Assembly (NCBI GenBank): GCA_002363955.1
Contig: DEXE01000004.1
Span: 62,001 to 126,000 of the forward strand
Reading direction: 5' to 3'
Source of the DNA: Methylophaga sp. UBA3192
Lineage (GTDB): Bacteria; Pseudomonadota; Gammaproteobacteria; Nitrosococcales; Methylophagaceae
Length of the DNA: 64,000 nt
The position numbers were made by a program, and so were the translations under genes. Positions 26,721 through 34,873 of the stretch are shown piece by piece. Position 1 is the stretch's first letter, and the number at the start of each line of letters is the position of its first letter. A model generated the notes under the pieces. The model was not told the origin of the DNA. It made no database searches and was given only the letters and a program-made list of their open reading frames with translations.

Positions 26721-28040
26721 TTACACCAGATTAAAACGTTCAGAATACATACGACAGATATTGACGCCGCGTTTTCGTAATTCGGGTTCCACCAGATCCA
26801 TCATTGGTGGTGGTCCGCAGACAAAATAATCAATATCCTCTGCATCTTCAGGCAGATATTCGTCCAGCAAATCTCCATCAACGTAACCGGACTCGCCCAT
26901 CCAGTCATCGGATGGATCAGAAAGTACATGAAACACCTGAAGCGGCAATTTTTGGGTAAACGCTTCCAGTGTATCGCGCATGATAATTTCATCTTCAGAT
27001 TTGTTGGCGTATATCAGCCACATCGGGCTTTGATTATGCTCTACCAGTCGGCTGCGGATCATCGACAATATGGGTGTAATGCCGATGCCGCCGACAATAA
27101 ACACCGCACGGCGTTTGGCTTTTGGATCCATGGTAAAAACCCCGTAAGGGCCTTCCAGAAAGGCCTTATCGCCGGGTTTGACCTTCGCCAGATAATGTGT
27201 GAAATCACCTGCTTCCTTGATCACAAATTCAAGATGTCCGGGATTGCTTGAACTGGATGCCATTGAAAATGGATGTTGCTGAATTGAAAACGGCGAACTC
27301 CCCAATGTCAGCCAGGCAAATTGACCGGGTTTAAAATTCATTCCCCGATGACCATCCGCAACTAAAATCAGATCGGTTGAATCCGCTCGAGTGTTCTCGG
27401 ACTCGACTACCCGCCAAGGACGTTTTTGCATTTGATAAGGTCGCCATAAACGGGTTTCCAGCAACAGCAACAATGGAATGGTGATCGCAGCAATGAACAA
27501 TATCTGGGTTAACCAACCATCAGTATGATGTCTGCCCATTAAGGCATGCCCCAATCCGCCGGCAACCACAAATAATGAAAGGCCCGCATGCACGGTTCGC
27601 CAGTTTTCGTATTGCAAACCGAGCTGTTTACGCCACAACGAACTGATGATTAATGCTGTCACCGCCAAAGCCAGTGCATAAACACCGCTGGCCCGCAGCC
27701 AGTCTTCAGTGGGATCCAGCCAGGCAATAAACTGCTGATCTCCAGTCATCAGTAATACAGGGTGCGCCAGAATCAGTATCCATGCCGTAATGCCGGTGCG
27801 ACGATGGAACTGCAGTAAATTATCTTGTCCCACACCAGCAGCAAACCAGCGATGTCTGCCTGAAATTATCAATTGAGTTGCCAGCATACCCAACCCCAGT
27901 AACCCCAGCATCGACCCCATTTCCACCAGCAAATCTCGCGGTTCAGGGCGTTCAATACCCATCGCAATCATCATCGGCAACAAGGCAATCAGCAGATACA
28001 ACAATAACCAGCCTGCAATGGTGATGGGTTTTATCGGCAT
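26721..28040 (-). CDS. Ferric reductase-like transmembrane flavocytochrome
   Basis: 439-residue membrane oxidoreductase. The N-terminal half (about 7-210) has six hydrophobic segments with histidines suited to b-heme (AHPVLL, HAGLSL, HALMGRHH). The C-terminal half is a ferredoxin-NADP reductase module: FAD-binding QHPFSMASS (about 258-266), NAD(P)-binding FIVGGIGITPILSM (about 318-331) and CGPPPMMDLVEPEL (about 407-420). It probably moves electrons from NAD(P)H across the membrane to an external acceptor such as Fe(III); the acceptor is not known. First gene of the unit continuing into the small membrane protein and DUF1840. Confidence 0.88.
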   Translation of the reverse strand: MPIKPITIAGWLLLYLLIALLPMMIAMGIERPEPRDLLVEMGSMLGLLGLGMLATQLIISGRHRWFAAGVGQDNLLQFHRRTGITAWILILAHPVLLMTGDQQFIAWLDPTEDWLRASGVYALALAVTALIISSLWRKQLGLQYENWRTVHAGLSLFVVAGGLGHALMGRHHTDGWLTQILFIAAITIPLLLLLETRLWRPYQMQKRPWRVVESENTRADSTDLILVADGHRGMNFKPGQFAWLTLGSSPFSIQQHPFSMASSSSNPGHLEFVIKEAGDFTHYLAKVKPGDKAFLEGPYGVFTMDPKAKRRAVFIVGGIGITPILSMIRSRLVEHNQSPMWLIYANKSEDEIIMRDTLEAFTQKLPLQVFHVLSDPSDDWMGESGYVDGDLLDEYLPEDAEDIDYFVCGPPPMMDLVEPELRKRGVNICRMYSERFNLV

Positions 28041-28094
28041 TCAAATACTCCGATTCCGGGTGAGATGGGCTTACTAAACGAGAGGCAGAAAAGA

Positions 28095-28118
28095 TAAAAA
28101 GTGGCTGCTTTAGCAGCA
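28095..28118 (-). terminator. Intrinsic terminator downstream of the lipoprotein gene
   Basis: On the minus strand GTGCTGC pairs with GCAGCCAC (one bulged base) around a 4-nt loop (stem 28100-28107 and 28112-28118) and is followed directly by TTTTT. It separates the gene at 28251 from the flavocytochrome. A second, weaker GCCGG hairpin lies near 28198-28234. Confidence 0.65.
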
Positions 28119-28250
28119 CCAACATTACTACACACTAAAGCAGATAACTAACGGTTGTGTGTAACAGGCAGCAAACTCTTTTTGTTATCAATACAAAGCC
28201 GGCCAAGAAAACTCACTGCCGGTTTTGTGTTTCATCAACGGTTGAGTCGA

Positions 28251-28571
28251 TTATCTCGGCTCAACCGTGGTTTCATACTCCGGACTGACTAAACGCGGGT
28301 CGCCTTTTTCCAGACACAGGAACGTCACATCGTAAAAATATTTCACTTTCTGACGTTTCAAGGTCTTCGTAACCAATACTTCTTGTCCCAGATTCGCACA
28401 ATATGCACCGGCTTGATCCAGTACAGATGCTTTGGCTGTTGACGCATTCAAATGATCAGCAGAAACCGTATAGGTATCCGGGCCGACTTTTTTGACACCT
28501 GATGTTTTCACCGCACAGCCCGATACCAATGCAACTGACGACAAACCTAAGATTAGCGCAATAATTTTCAT
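28251..28571 (-). CDS. Small lipoprotein
   Basis: About 106 residues from ATG 28571, with a GGAG site 7 nt upstream. Signal peptide with lipobox LVSGC (C19). The mature part contains a VGPDTYTVSADHLNAS segment, a cysteine in AYCANLG and one in FLCLEK. It resembles small envelope lipoproteins of unknown role, found widely in proteobacteria. A longer frame from 28601 has no ribosome-binding support. Single gene. Confidence 0.7.
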   Translation of the reverse strand: MKIIALILGLSSVALVSGCAVKTSGVKKVGPDTYTVSADHLNASTAKASVLDQAGAYCANLGQEVLVTKTLKRQKVKYFYDVTFLCLEKGDPRLVSPEYETTVEPR

Positions 28572-28619
28572 TCTGTTCTCCACGATGAATATGCCGTTCA
28601 ATACTCGGCCATTATCAGC

Positions 28620-28639
28620 TGTTTATAACGTAATAAACA
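28620..28639. promoter_or_regulatory. 20-bp palindrome between lipoprotein and modE-like genes
   Basis: TGTTTAT (28620-28626) and ATAAACA (28633-28639) are perfect 7-bp arms with a 6-nt spacer, in the divergent region between the lipoprotein (start 28571) and the ModE-like gene (start 28748). Size and symmetry suit a dimeric regulator. No assignment is possible. Confidence 0.4.
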
Positions 28640-28747
28640 ATGACTATTACAACGCATAAATCCCGGTCAGTCTTTAACCTGAATTTAGTTCTGTTTCGGC
28701 TGGCAAGGGCTCTGGTCTTCAGCATCGCTTTTGGTTAGGCTAGCGCT

Positions 28748-29110
28748 ATGCGTCCAACAACCAAAACGTCAGCTGCCATTTTAGTTCGTCCCCGAATTTA
28801 TCTGGGCAAGGGTTTAGCCATTGGCCCCGGTAAGATCGATTTATTACGAACAGTCGCGGAACTGAAATCGATTGCTGCAGCAGCCAGAAAACTCAGCATC
28901 CCCTATAAGCGCGCCTGGGTGCTCATTGATTCGCTAAATCAGGGGTTTGGCAAACCGGTTGTGGAAACGACCAGCGGCGGAAAAGGAGGTGGCGGCGCTT
29001 CGTTAACGACTCTCGGTCAGCAATTGGTTGAGAAGTATGATGCACTTGAAAGACGTCTCAATGCTCAAGCTGCCGAAGAATTAGCCGCCGTTCGTGCCTT
29101 AACCGATTAG
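28748..29110 (+). CDS. ModE-like winged-helix regulator (DNA-binding domain only)
   Basis: 120-residue LysR/ModE-type winged-helix protein. Recognisable features are KIDLLRTVAELKSIAAAARKLSIPYKRAWVLIDSLNQGFGKPVVETTSGGKGGGGASLT, the ModE N-terminal domain. The two C-terminal TOBE/Mop molybdate-binding domains of E. coli ModE (262 residues) are absent and the stop is clean, so this is a short family member rather than a broken gene. It lies 100 bp upstream of modA and probably represses modABC. How it senses molybdate is unclear. Confidence 0.82.
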   Translation: MRPTTKTSAAILVRPRIYLGKGLAIGPGKIDLLRTVAELKSIAAAARKLSIPYKRAWVLIDSLNQGFGKPVVETTSGGKGGGGASLTTLGQQLVEKYDALERRLNAQAAEELAAVRALTD

Positions 29111-29140
29111 TCTCAATCCTTCGCAAAGTTGTTGTCATAA

Positions 29141-29166
29141 ATAACATGCATTATATTGAGCGTTAT
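29141..29166. promoter_or_regulatory. Possible ModE-type operator before modA
   Basis: ATAAC (29141-29145) and GTTAT (29162-29166) are inverted around an AT-rich 16-bp centre containing TATATT. ModE operators have a comparable layout. It is 45-70 bp upstream of the modA start. Short arms make this tentative. Confidence 0.3.
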
Positions 29167-29210
29167 GTCTCAACAGACCTAACGAAAGTAGCCCTATTAG
29201 TCAGGACAAC

Positions 29211-29978
29211 ATGAAGCCTTATAAATTAATCGCCAGTCTGTTTCTCGTGCTGCTTTCAACCCAGGCAATGGCTGAAAAGGCTACGATAGCCGCAGCATCT
29301 GATCTCAAATTTGCCATTGAAGAAGTCGCCGCTTTATTTGAACAGCAAACCGGTCAGCAACTGCGTTTGGTGTTTGGTTCATCTGGCAACTTCAAAACCC
29401 AAATCCTGCAAGATGCGCCGTTTCATCTGTTTATGTCAGCAGATGAGAGTTTTGTGTTTGAGTTAGCCAAAGCCGGTAAAACTCAAGATCAAGGTCGCAT
29501 TTATGCGATTGGTCGCATTGGCATCATCGTGCCGCATCAATCACCTTTAAAAGCTGATGGTGAATTAACTGATTTAACGAAGGCTGTAACAGATGGCCGA
29601 TTACACAAATTCGCTATCGCCAACCCCGAACATGCGCCTTATGGCATGCGGGCTATGGAAGCTTTGCAATATGCCAATCTGTGGCAGAGCATTCAACCTA
29701 AACTTGTTTATGGTGAAAATATTTCTCAGGCTGCCCAGTTTGCCACCTCCGGCTCCACTCAGGGTGGCATTATTGCGTTATCTCTGGCACTCGCCCCACA
29801 AGTCGGCAGATTGGGTGAGTTTGAATTGATCCCCGAGCATTGGCATCAGCCACTTATTCAACGCATGGTGGTGATAAAAAATGCCCCGCCATCGGCACAA
29901 CAGTTTTATGACTTTCTCGCCACGCCCAGGGCCCAAAAAATCATGCTGCGTTATGGCTTTGCGATGCCAGATGACTAA
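29211..29978 (+). CDS. modA: Molybdate-binding periplasmic protein
   Basis: Solute-binding protein of the molybdate ABC transporter. The 255 residues begin with a signal peptide (cleavage after QAMA, about residue 22). The mature protein starts with KATIAAASDLKFAIEEVAALFE and contains VFGSSGNFKTQI, the usual oxyanion-binding segments. ATG 29211 follows an AGGACA site. First structural gene of modABC, 16 bp before modB. Confidence 0.95.
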   Translation: MKPYKLIASLFLVLLSTQAMAEKATIAAASDLKFAIEEVAALFEQQTGQQLRLVFGSSGNFKTQILQDAPFHLFMSADESFVFELAKAGKTQDQGRIYAIGRIGIIVPHQSPLKADGELTDLTKAVTDGRLHKFAIANPEHAPYGMRAMEALQYANLWQSIQPKLVYGENISQAAQFATSGSTQGGIIALSLALAPQVGRLGEFELIPEHWHQPLIQRMVVIKNAPPSAQQFYDFLATPRAQKIMLRYGFAMPDD

Positions 29979-29994
29979 CCGAGAGCAACGTTAA

Positions 29995-30660
29995 ATGGAT
30001 TGGCAGGCTTTAACACTTTCATTGCAACTGGCTTTTGTCACCTTACTGGTGTTACTGCCTTTCGGACTGTGGTTAGGCCGTTGGCTGGCACACACTCAGG
30101 TTCGTTATAAAGCCTGGATAGAAGGGTTAGTGGTATTACCACTGGTATTACCACCCACGGTGCTTGGTTACTACCTGCTGGTGTCCATGGGGGGTAGTTC
30201 GCCCTTCGGCCAATGGATGCAGAATACCTTTGGTATCCAACTTACCTTCAATTTTTCCGGTCTGGTGATTGCCTCGGTCATTTTTAATATTCCTTTTCTG
30301 GTACAACCGATTCAACGGGCTTTTGAAGCCATTCCCCGAGAGTTGGGTGAAGCCGCTGCGGTGAGTGGGCTAAGCAAATGGCAGAGTTTCTGGCGCATCG
30401 AGGTATTGCTGGCCTGGCCCGGCATTTTATCAGGCATGGTGCTGACTTTTGTGCACACGCTGGGTGAATTCGGCGTGGTATTGATGGTCGGCGGCAGCAT
30501 TCCCGGCGAAACCAAAACCATCGCCATCTCCATCTATGATCGAGTGCAATCGTTTGATCTTGAAGGTGCCAATCAAATGGCGATGATGTTATTGGCGCTC
30601 TCTTTGACCGCAGTCGTGGCATCGTTTTTTGCCTCGGCACGATTGGCGGTAAGACGATGA
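29995..30660 (+). CDS. modB: Molybdate ABC transporter permease
   Basis: Inner-membrane permease with five predicted helices in 221 residues. It carries the EAA loop for contact with the ATPase (ELGEAAAVSGLSKWQSFWRIEVLLAWPGILSG, about 115-146) and the LPLVLPPTVLGYYLL segment typical of ModB. It overlaps modC by 4 bp. Confidence 0.96.
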   Translation: MDWQALTLSLQLAFVTLLVLLPFGLWLGRWLAHTQVRYKAWIEGLVVLPLVLPPTVLGYYLLVSMGGSSPFGQWMQNTFGIQLTFNFSGLVIASVIFNIPFLVQPIQRAFEAIPRELGEAAAVSGLSKWQSFWRIEVLLAWPGILSGMVLTFVHTLGEFGVVLMVGGSIPGETKTIAISIYDRVQSFDLEGANQMAMMLLALSLTAVVASFFASARLAVRR

Positions 30661-31832
30661 CACACACATCTCCAGCACTTCACGTCTCGGTAGAACAGTC
30701 ACAGCCTATGCCTCTGAAAGGCAGCTTTCAATGTGAGTCCGGACAGTTATTGGCATTGGTTGGTCCTTCCGGCGCAGGCAAAACCTCGTTGATGCGAATT
30801 TTGTCGGGACTGATGCAACCACATCATGGCAAAGTGATTGTCGGTGACGAAATATGGTGTGATACCGACAACCATATTTGTTTGCCGCCGCAGCGTCGCC
30901 ATGTGGGAATGGTGTTCCAGGACTATGCACTGATGCCGCATTTTGATGCGATTGAAAATGTTTCATTGCCGTTATTACATCTGCCAAGAGCCGAACGAAC
31001 TAAACAAGCAAAACAGTGGCTTGATCATGTTGGCCTAACTCACGCAGAGCAGCATCGTAAACCGGCGGATTTATCGGGTGGCCAGCAACAACGGGTGGCC
31101 GTTGCCAGAGCGTTGGCCCGTGAACCCAAACTGATGTTACTGGACGAGCCTTTTTCAGCCGTCGATCAAATGAATCGCCAAAGTCTTTATCGGCTGTTGG
31201 CGGATTTGCGTCGTGAACTGGCCATCCCGATTATATTGGTCACCCATGATTTAAACGAAGCTCGAATGTTGGCCGATCAACTGGTGGTGATTGATAACGG
31301 CCACATCCTGCAGCAGGGGACGCCTTCGGCTATTTACAATGCGCCGCGCAACGCGCGGGTGGCCGATCTGGTTGGAATTCATAACCGGTTTTTAGGGGAA
31401 TGGATTGGTCCATCAGAACAAAGCGGACAAGGATTACTGCGGTGGAAGGGTAAAGGTTTGCCGTTGAACAAACAACCAATACTGTCAGTGCGTGATAAGG
31501 GCAGACTACCTGAAGGGCAGCCGGTAAACTGGGTCATTCCGAGTGATGGAATTGCTTTGATAAAAAAGAATGAAATCGCCCGGGAAAATGATTTTCATGC
31601 CGAGGTAACCGAATCCCGACATTTAGGTGAAATCAACCTGCTGACATTAACCATTAAAGAAGTACCGGGAGCAGAATTTGTGTTGACCTTGTCTGGATCC
31701 TTTCGCAAAAACCTGGCTGTTGGAACAAAACTGGGGATCCGGCTGGACTTGAGCTTAGTTCATGTCATGCCGATTCGTGCCGATGGTAAAGGCAAATCAA
31801 AACATCGAACAGAGTATCCACTTAAGCTGTAA
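30657..31832 (+). CDS. modC: Molybdate ABC transporter ATP-binding protein
   Basis: ATPase that drives ModB. The 391 residues contain Walker A GPSGAGKT (36-43), a Q-loop at VFQDYALMPHF (near 86-96), the signature LSGGQQQR (139-146), Walker B LMLLDEP (159-165) and an H-loop in LVTHDLNEA. A C-terminal TOBE/Mop domain (about 320-385) could sense molybdate. It is slightly longer than E. coli ModC (352), because of the linker before the TOBE domain. Its end converges closely with the DUF1971 gene. Confidence 0.95.
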   Translation: MTHTSPALHVSVEQSQPMPLKGSFQCESGQLLALVGPSGAGKTSLMRILSGLMQPHHGKVIVGDEIWCDTDNHICLPPQRRHVGMVFQDYALMPHFDAIENVSLPLLHLPRAERTKQAKQWLDHVGLTHAEQHRKPADLSGGQQQRVAVARALAREPKLMLLDEPFSAVDQMNRQSLYRLLADLRRELAIPIILVTHDLNEARMLADQLVVIDNGHILQQGTPSAIYNAPRNARVADLVGIHNRFLGEWIGPSEQSGQGLLRWKGKGLPLNKQPILSVRDKGRLPEGQPVNWVIPSDGIALIKKNEIARENDFHAEVTESRHLGEINLLTLTIKEVPGAEFVLTLSGSFRKNLAVGTKLGIRLDLSLVHVMPIRADGKGKSKHRTEYPLKL

Positions 31833-31847
31833 GCACAGGCTAATCGG

Positions 31848-32123
31848 TTACTGATAAAACTCGACAAAAAAACTCACCTGCCCCATCGGTTTTACATGAT
31901 GCAGGACGGTAGGTTCCACCACGCCAACTCTATCTGAATCCAATTCTATTTCTTCAAAAGGCTGCTGGATGGTGTAAAGCAGCTTGCCACTCAACACGAC
32001 GATTTTTCCCCAAACGCCTTCTTTAGTCTGATGGCTATTCAGCAAGCCGGTTGGAATCGTACTTTCGTCAAATTCGGGTGTACGTTTATAAGCAACAACA
32101 TTATCTGGTAGTGGTTTCATCAT
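31848..32123 (-). CDS. DUF1971 (YeaR-like) protein
   Basis: 91-residue cupin-like protein. MKPLPDNVVAYKRTPEFDESTIPTGLL and the final HHVKPMGQVSFFVEFY match the YeaR/TehB-N-terminal DUF1971 family, whose E. coli member is nitrate/nitric-oxide induced. Two adjacent ATGs (32123, 32120) follow an AGAGG site; the second gives the usual MKPLP start. Cytoplasmic, function unknown. Single gene; the upstream 32201-32210 ACTATATAGT palindrome lies in its promoter region. Confidence 0.85.
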   Translation of the reverse strand: MMKPLPDNVVAYKRTPEFDESTIPTGLLNSHQTKEGVWGKIVVLSGKLLYTIQQPFEEIELDSDRVGVVEPTVLHHVKPMGQVSFFVEFYQ

Positions 32124-32254
32124 CTGTACCTCTTATTTCCAGATCGGGCATCACACTGAGTAAAATCAGCAAATTCATTACATTTTAGCGTTATACGTTC
32201 ACTATATAGTATTCAATTATGCTGTTCTGGCAGATAAAACAGGCAAAATCACCT

Positions 32255-32845
32255 TTACTCTTCCGAATCCGACAGGATCTCTGTCACTCGACGACGCAAA
32301 TCCGGCAATAAACGTTCTGCAAACCAGGGATTATTCTTCAACCAACGGTTATTACGCGGACTTGGATGAGGCAATGGCACCCTATCCGGCCAGGTTTCTC
32401 GCCAGTCCAACACGTTCTCTGTAAGCGTCTTTTTGCTGTATGGAAAATGATACGCCTGAGCATATTGACCAATTACCAGCGTCAGTTGGAGATCTTCAAA
32501 CTGTGACAGCAAAGTCTCACGCCATGCCGGTGCACATTCTGGTCGTGGCGGTAAGTCGCCAGACTTGCCGGTTCCCGGATAGCAAAATCCCATCGGTAGA
32601 ATCGCAATCCGACGATCGTCGTAAAACACCTCCCGTGAGAGGCCCAGCCAGGCTCGCAATCTGTCCCCACTGGCATCGTTAAATGGAATACCGGTTTCAT
32701 GCACTTTTCTGCCAGGCGCCTGTGCTGCAATCAGGATTCGTGCAGATGGATGAAATTGCACAACCGGCCGAGGCTCAAACGGCAGCTTTTCAGCACAGAG
32801 TCGACAATGGCGGATGTCCCTCAGTAATGCAGAAACGGTTGTCAT
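32255..32845 (-). CDS. Uracil-DNA glycosylase superfamily protein
   Basis: About 196 residues from ATG 32845 (MTTVSALLRDIRHCRLCAEKL). It is related to family 4/5-like uracil-DNA glycosylases: RILIAAQAPGRKVHETGIPFNDASGDRLRAWLG contains the GxAPG-type motif 1, and PLPHPSPRNNRW is the C-terminal HPSPRN motif. Only one CxxC (RLC, plus FCYPG) is visible, so the full four-cysteine iron-sulfur cluster of family 4 is not evident. An in-frame TTG at 32902 could add 19 residues. DNA-repair activity is inferred from the superfamily. Confidence 0.82.
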   Translation of the reverse strand: MTTVSALLRDIRHCRLCAEKLPFEPRPVVQFHPSARILIAAQAPGRKVHETGIPFNDASGDRLRAWLGLSREVFYDDRRIAILPMGFCYPGTGKSGDLPPRPECAPAWRETLLSQFEDLQLTLVIGQYAQAYHFPYSKKTLTENVLDWRETWPDRVPLPHPSPRNNRWLKNNPWFAERLLPDLRRRVTEILSDSEE

Positions 32846-32917
32846 ACTGAAAGCAGACAGATCGCCTCGCCTCTGAACAGCCTCAAAAAAATCATCGCCC
32901 AACCCAGTGAATAAAAC

Positions 32918-33175
32918 TTAGTCGAGCTCACCACGATGGATATGAATTTCACCGTCAAAGACCTTATGGTTAAGGATCAAGCCCTCAGCAATCTCTTCGA
33001 ATTTGTATTGATGATCCAAAAACAGTGTTTCAGCATCTTCGTGATCGTCAGGGTCAGCCAACTCGTCTAAGGCAGCAGTAGAGACGATACACGCCACCGT
33101 CTGATTATTGACGATGGCATAAAACGTCACATCTTGATCATTCACCAAATATTCACCGGTAAAGTCGATATCCAT
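32918..33175 (-). CDS. DUF1488-like protein
   Basis: 85-residue acidic protein with a beta-strand-rich N-terminus (VTFYAIVNNQTVACIVSTAAL) and a C-terminal helix region (FLDHQYKFEEIAEGLILNHK), resembling DUF1488. No catalytic motifs. A GGAG site precedes ATG 33175. It lies just upstream of, and in the same direction as, the uracil-DNA glycosylase-like gene and is probably cotranscribed. Function unknown. Confidence 0.6.
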   Translation of the reverse strand: MDIDFTGEYLVNDQDVTFYAIVNNQTVACIVSTAALDELADPDDHEDAETLFLDHQYKFEEIAEGLILNHKVFDGEIHIHRGELD

Positions 33176-33392
33176 AACGTCTCCTTAAATTGGTTAAGCT
33201 GTAAGCTGCATCTAAACACAAGGAAAAAAGTATTAAAAAACAGGACTTCTTCAGCATACCCTAAGTTGCATCAGATTTTTATTTACGGGTATCGGATATC
33301 TCCATTTAATTGGTTTACTGTTATTTGTATTTTTTTCAGTCCTTGCTTTATCGTTGTGGTGAGATTGCTACTGGATCCTAAGATCGCATGCT

Positions 33393-33398
33393 TATAAT
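33393..33398 (+). promoter_or_regulatory. Consensus -10 element upstream of the MgtC/DUF4010 gene
   Basis: A perfect TATAAT occurs 32 bp before the ATG at 33430. No good -35 hexamer is at 16-18 bp; TTGCTA lies 22 bp upstream. The rest of the 33176-33429 interval shows nothing else clear. Confidence 0.35.
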
Positions 33399-33429
33399 GA
33401 AACTGAGTCACTAACCAGGATGAACGACT

Positions 33430-34716
33430 ATGTACGAACTGAGTGATTTTCTCAGTACGGTCAGCCAGGATCTGTTTGCACTCGGTATTGCCCTGGCTCT
33501 GGGAACCCTTATCGGGTTGCAACGTGGCTGGCACGCCAGGGATAAAGCCGCTGGGCAACGTGTCGCTGGCATCCGAACCCACGCCCTGCTTGGTTTGCTG
33601 GGCGGTCTTTCAGTTCAGCTCAGTCGGGAATTAGGTGACTGGATACCCGCTATATTGCTAATTATGGTTGGACTGGCAGGCATGACCGGGCTTTTGATTA
33701 AAAACCGGCAACAACAGGATTTCAGCATCACCAGCTGGGTCGGCCAGATGCTAACTTTTTGCTTTGGTGCGCTGGTGGTTGCAGGACAACCAGTGATTGC
33801 CGCCGCAGCGGCAGTTGTCACAGCAATAATTCTGGACAACAAAGAGTCCATTCATCGTTTCCTGAAGACATTAGAAGCCAATGAACTGGACGCAGGCCTG
33901 AAGCTTTTGCTGATATCGGTAGTGGTACTGCCATTATTACCTGATCAGGGTTTTGGGCCCGGTAATGTACTGAACCCGAGAGAAATCTGGTGGCTGGTTG
34001 TGCTCATTGCTGCAATTGGTTTCATCGGTTATTTTGCCATGCGTTTCGGTGGTTCGGAACGAGGCATACTGTTCACTAGTCTGTTTGCCGGACTCAGCTC
34101 ATCCACCGCGCTGACCCTGCATTTTTCCCGTCTTTCTCGCCAGTCAGACTCAACTCAGCTTAGCCCGCTACTAGCCGCTGGCATTCTCATCGCCTGTGGC
34201 ACCATGTTCCCTCGGATTCTGCTTTACGCCGCGCTGATTTACCCGCCATTGCTGAAAGATCTGCTGCTCCCGGTCATCATCATGGGCAGTCTTTTATACG
34301 GTGCCGCGGCCTGGATTTGGTGGCAACATGCCGGATCGGGAAACGTGACTCAGCCCAAGGGACAGAATCCACTGGAACTGCGGGCAGCCCTGCTGTTCGG
34401 CTTGTTACTGGTAGTGATTTTACTGCTTGGAGAGTGGATGAAGAATCTGATGGGTGATGCAGGTATTTATCTGCTGGCAGCCGTTTCCGGACTGACCGAT
34501 GTTGATGCCATTACTTTATCGCTGACGCGTATGGCGCGTGATGACTTAACTGCCACCACAGCGGTTCTGGCCATCATTATCGCCGCCATGGTCAACAACC
34601 TTTTCAAGGCCAGCCTGGCACTCAGCATAGGTAACCGTAGAATCGGGCTTCGAGTATTAATACCAATGCTGTTATCGCTATCAGCAGGCCTGGCCGTGGT
34701 CTTATTGAGGATGTGA
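33430..34716 (+). CDS. MgtC/SapB-DUF4010 family membrane protein
   Basis: 428-residue polytopic inner-membrane protein. The N-terminal part (about 15-150) is MgtC/SapB-like, with the glycine-arginine motif GTLIGLQRGWHARDKAAGQRVAGIRTHALLGLLGGLS. The C-terminal part (about 170-428) is DUF4010, with SGLTDVDAITLSLTRMA. Together about twelve hydrophobic segments. Transport role unknown; MgtC-type proteins are linked to magnesium stress. Stands alone between oppositely directed genes. Confidence 0.85.
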   Translation: MYELSDFLSTVSQDLFALGIALALGTLIGLQRGWHARDKAAGQRVAGIRTHALLGLLGGLSVQLSRELGDWIPAILLIMVGLAGMTGLLIKNRQQQDFSITSWVGQMLTFCFGALVVAGQPVIAAAAAVVTAIILDNKESIHRFLKTLEANELDAGLKLLLISVVVLPLLPDQGFGPGNVLNPREIWWLVVLIAAIGFIGYFAMRFGGSERGILFTSLFAGLSSSTALTLHFSRLSRQSDSTQLSPLLAAGILIACGTMFPRILLYAALIYPPLLKDLLLPVIIMGSLLYGAAAWIWWQHAGSGNVTQPKGQNPLELRAALLFGLLLVVILLLGEWMKNLMGDAGIYLLAAVSGLTDVDAITLSLTRMARDDLTATTAVLAIIIAAMVNNLFKASLALSIGNRRIGLRVLIPMLLSLSAGLAVVLLRM

Positions 34717-34769
34717 ATTTGTCTGTGTTTTCAGCGGTGTTCATCTCCATGAGACAATTTACTGATTTC

Positions 34770-34812
34770 AACTGACCTGGTCAGTTAAACCAATCCATGA
34801 TCATCGATTGGT
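34770..34812. promoter_or_regulatory. Two adjacent palindromes upstream of the phosphoesterase
   Basis: AACTGACC (34770-34777) and GGTCAGTT (34779-34786) form an 8-bp inverted repeat with a 1-nt centre. ACCAATC (34789-34795) and GATTGGT (34806-34812) form a second with a 10-nt loop. No T-run follows either, so operators or mRNA structure are likelier than a terminator. Confidence 0.4.
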
Positions 34813-34873
34813 AACACGCTTTATTGATACTGCTTAGGAAAACTCCCCTAAACGCTATCCCAGAGTGTGTTGT

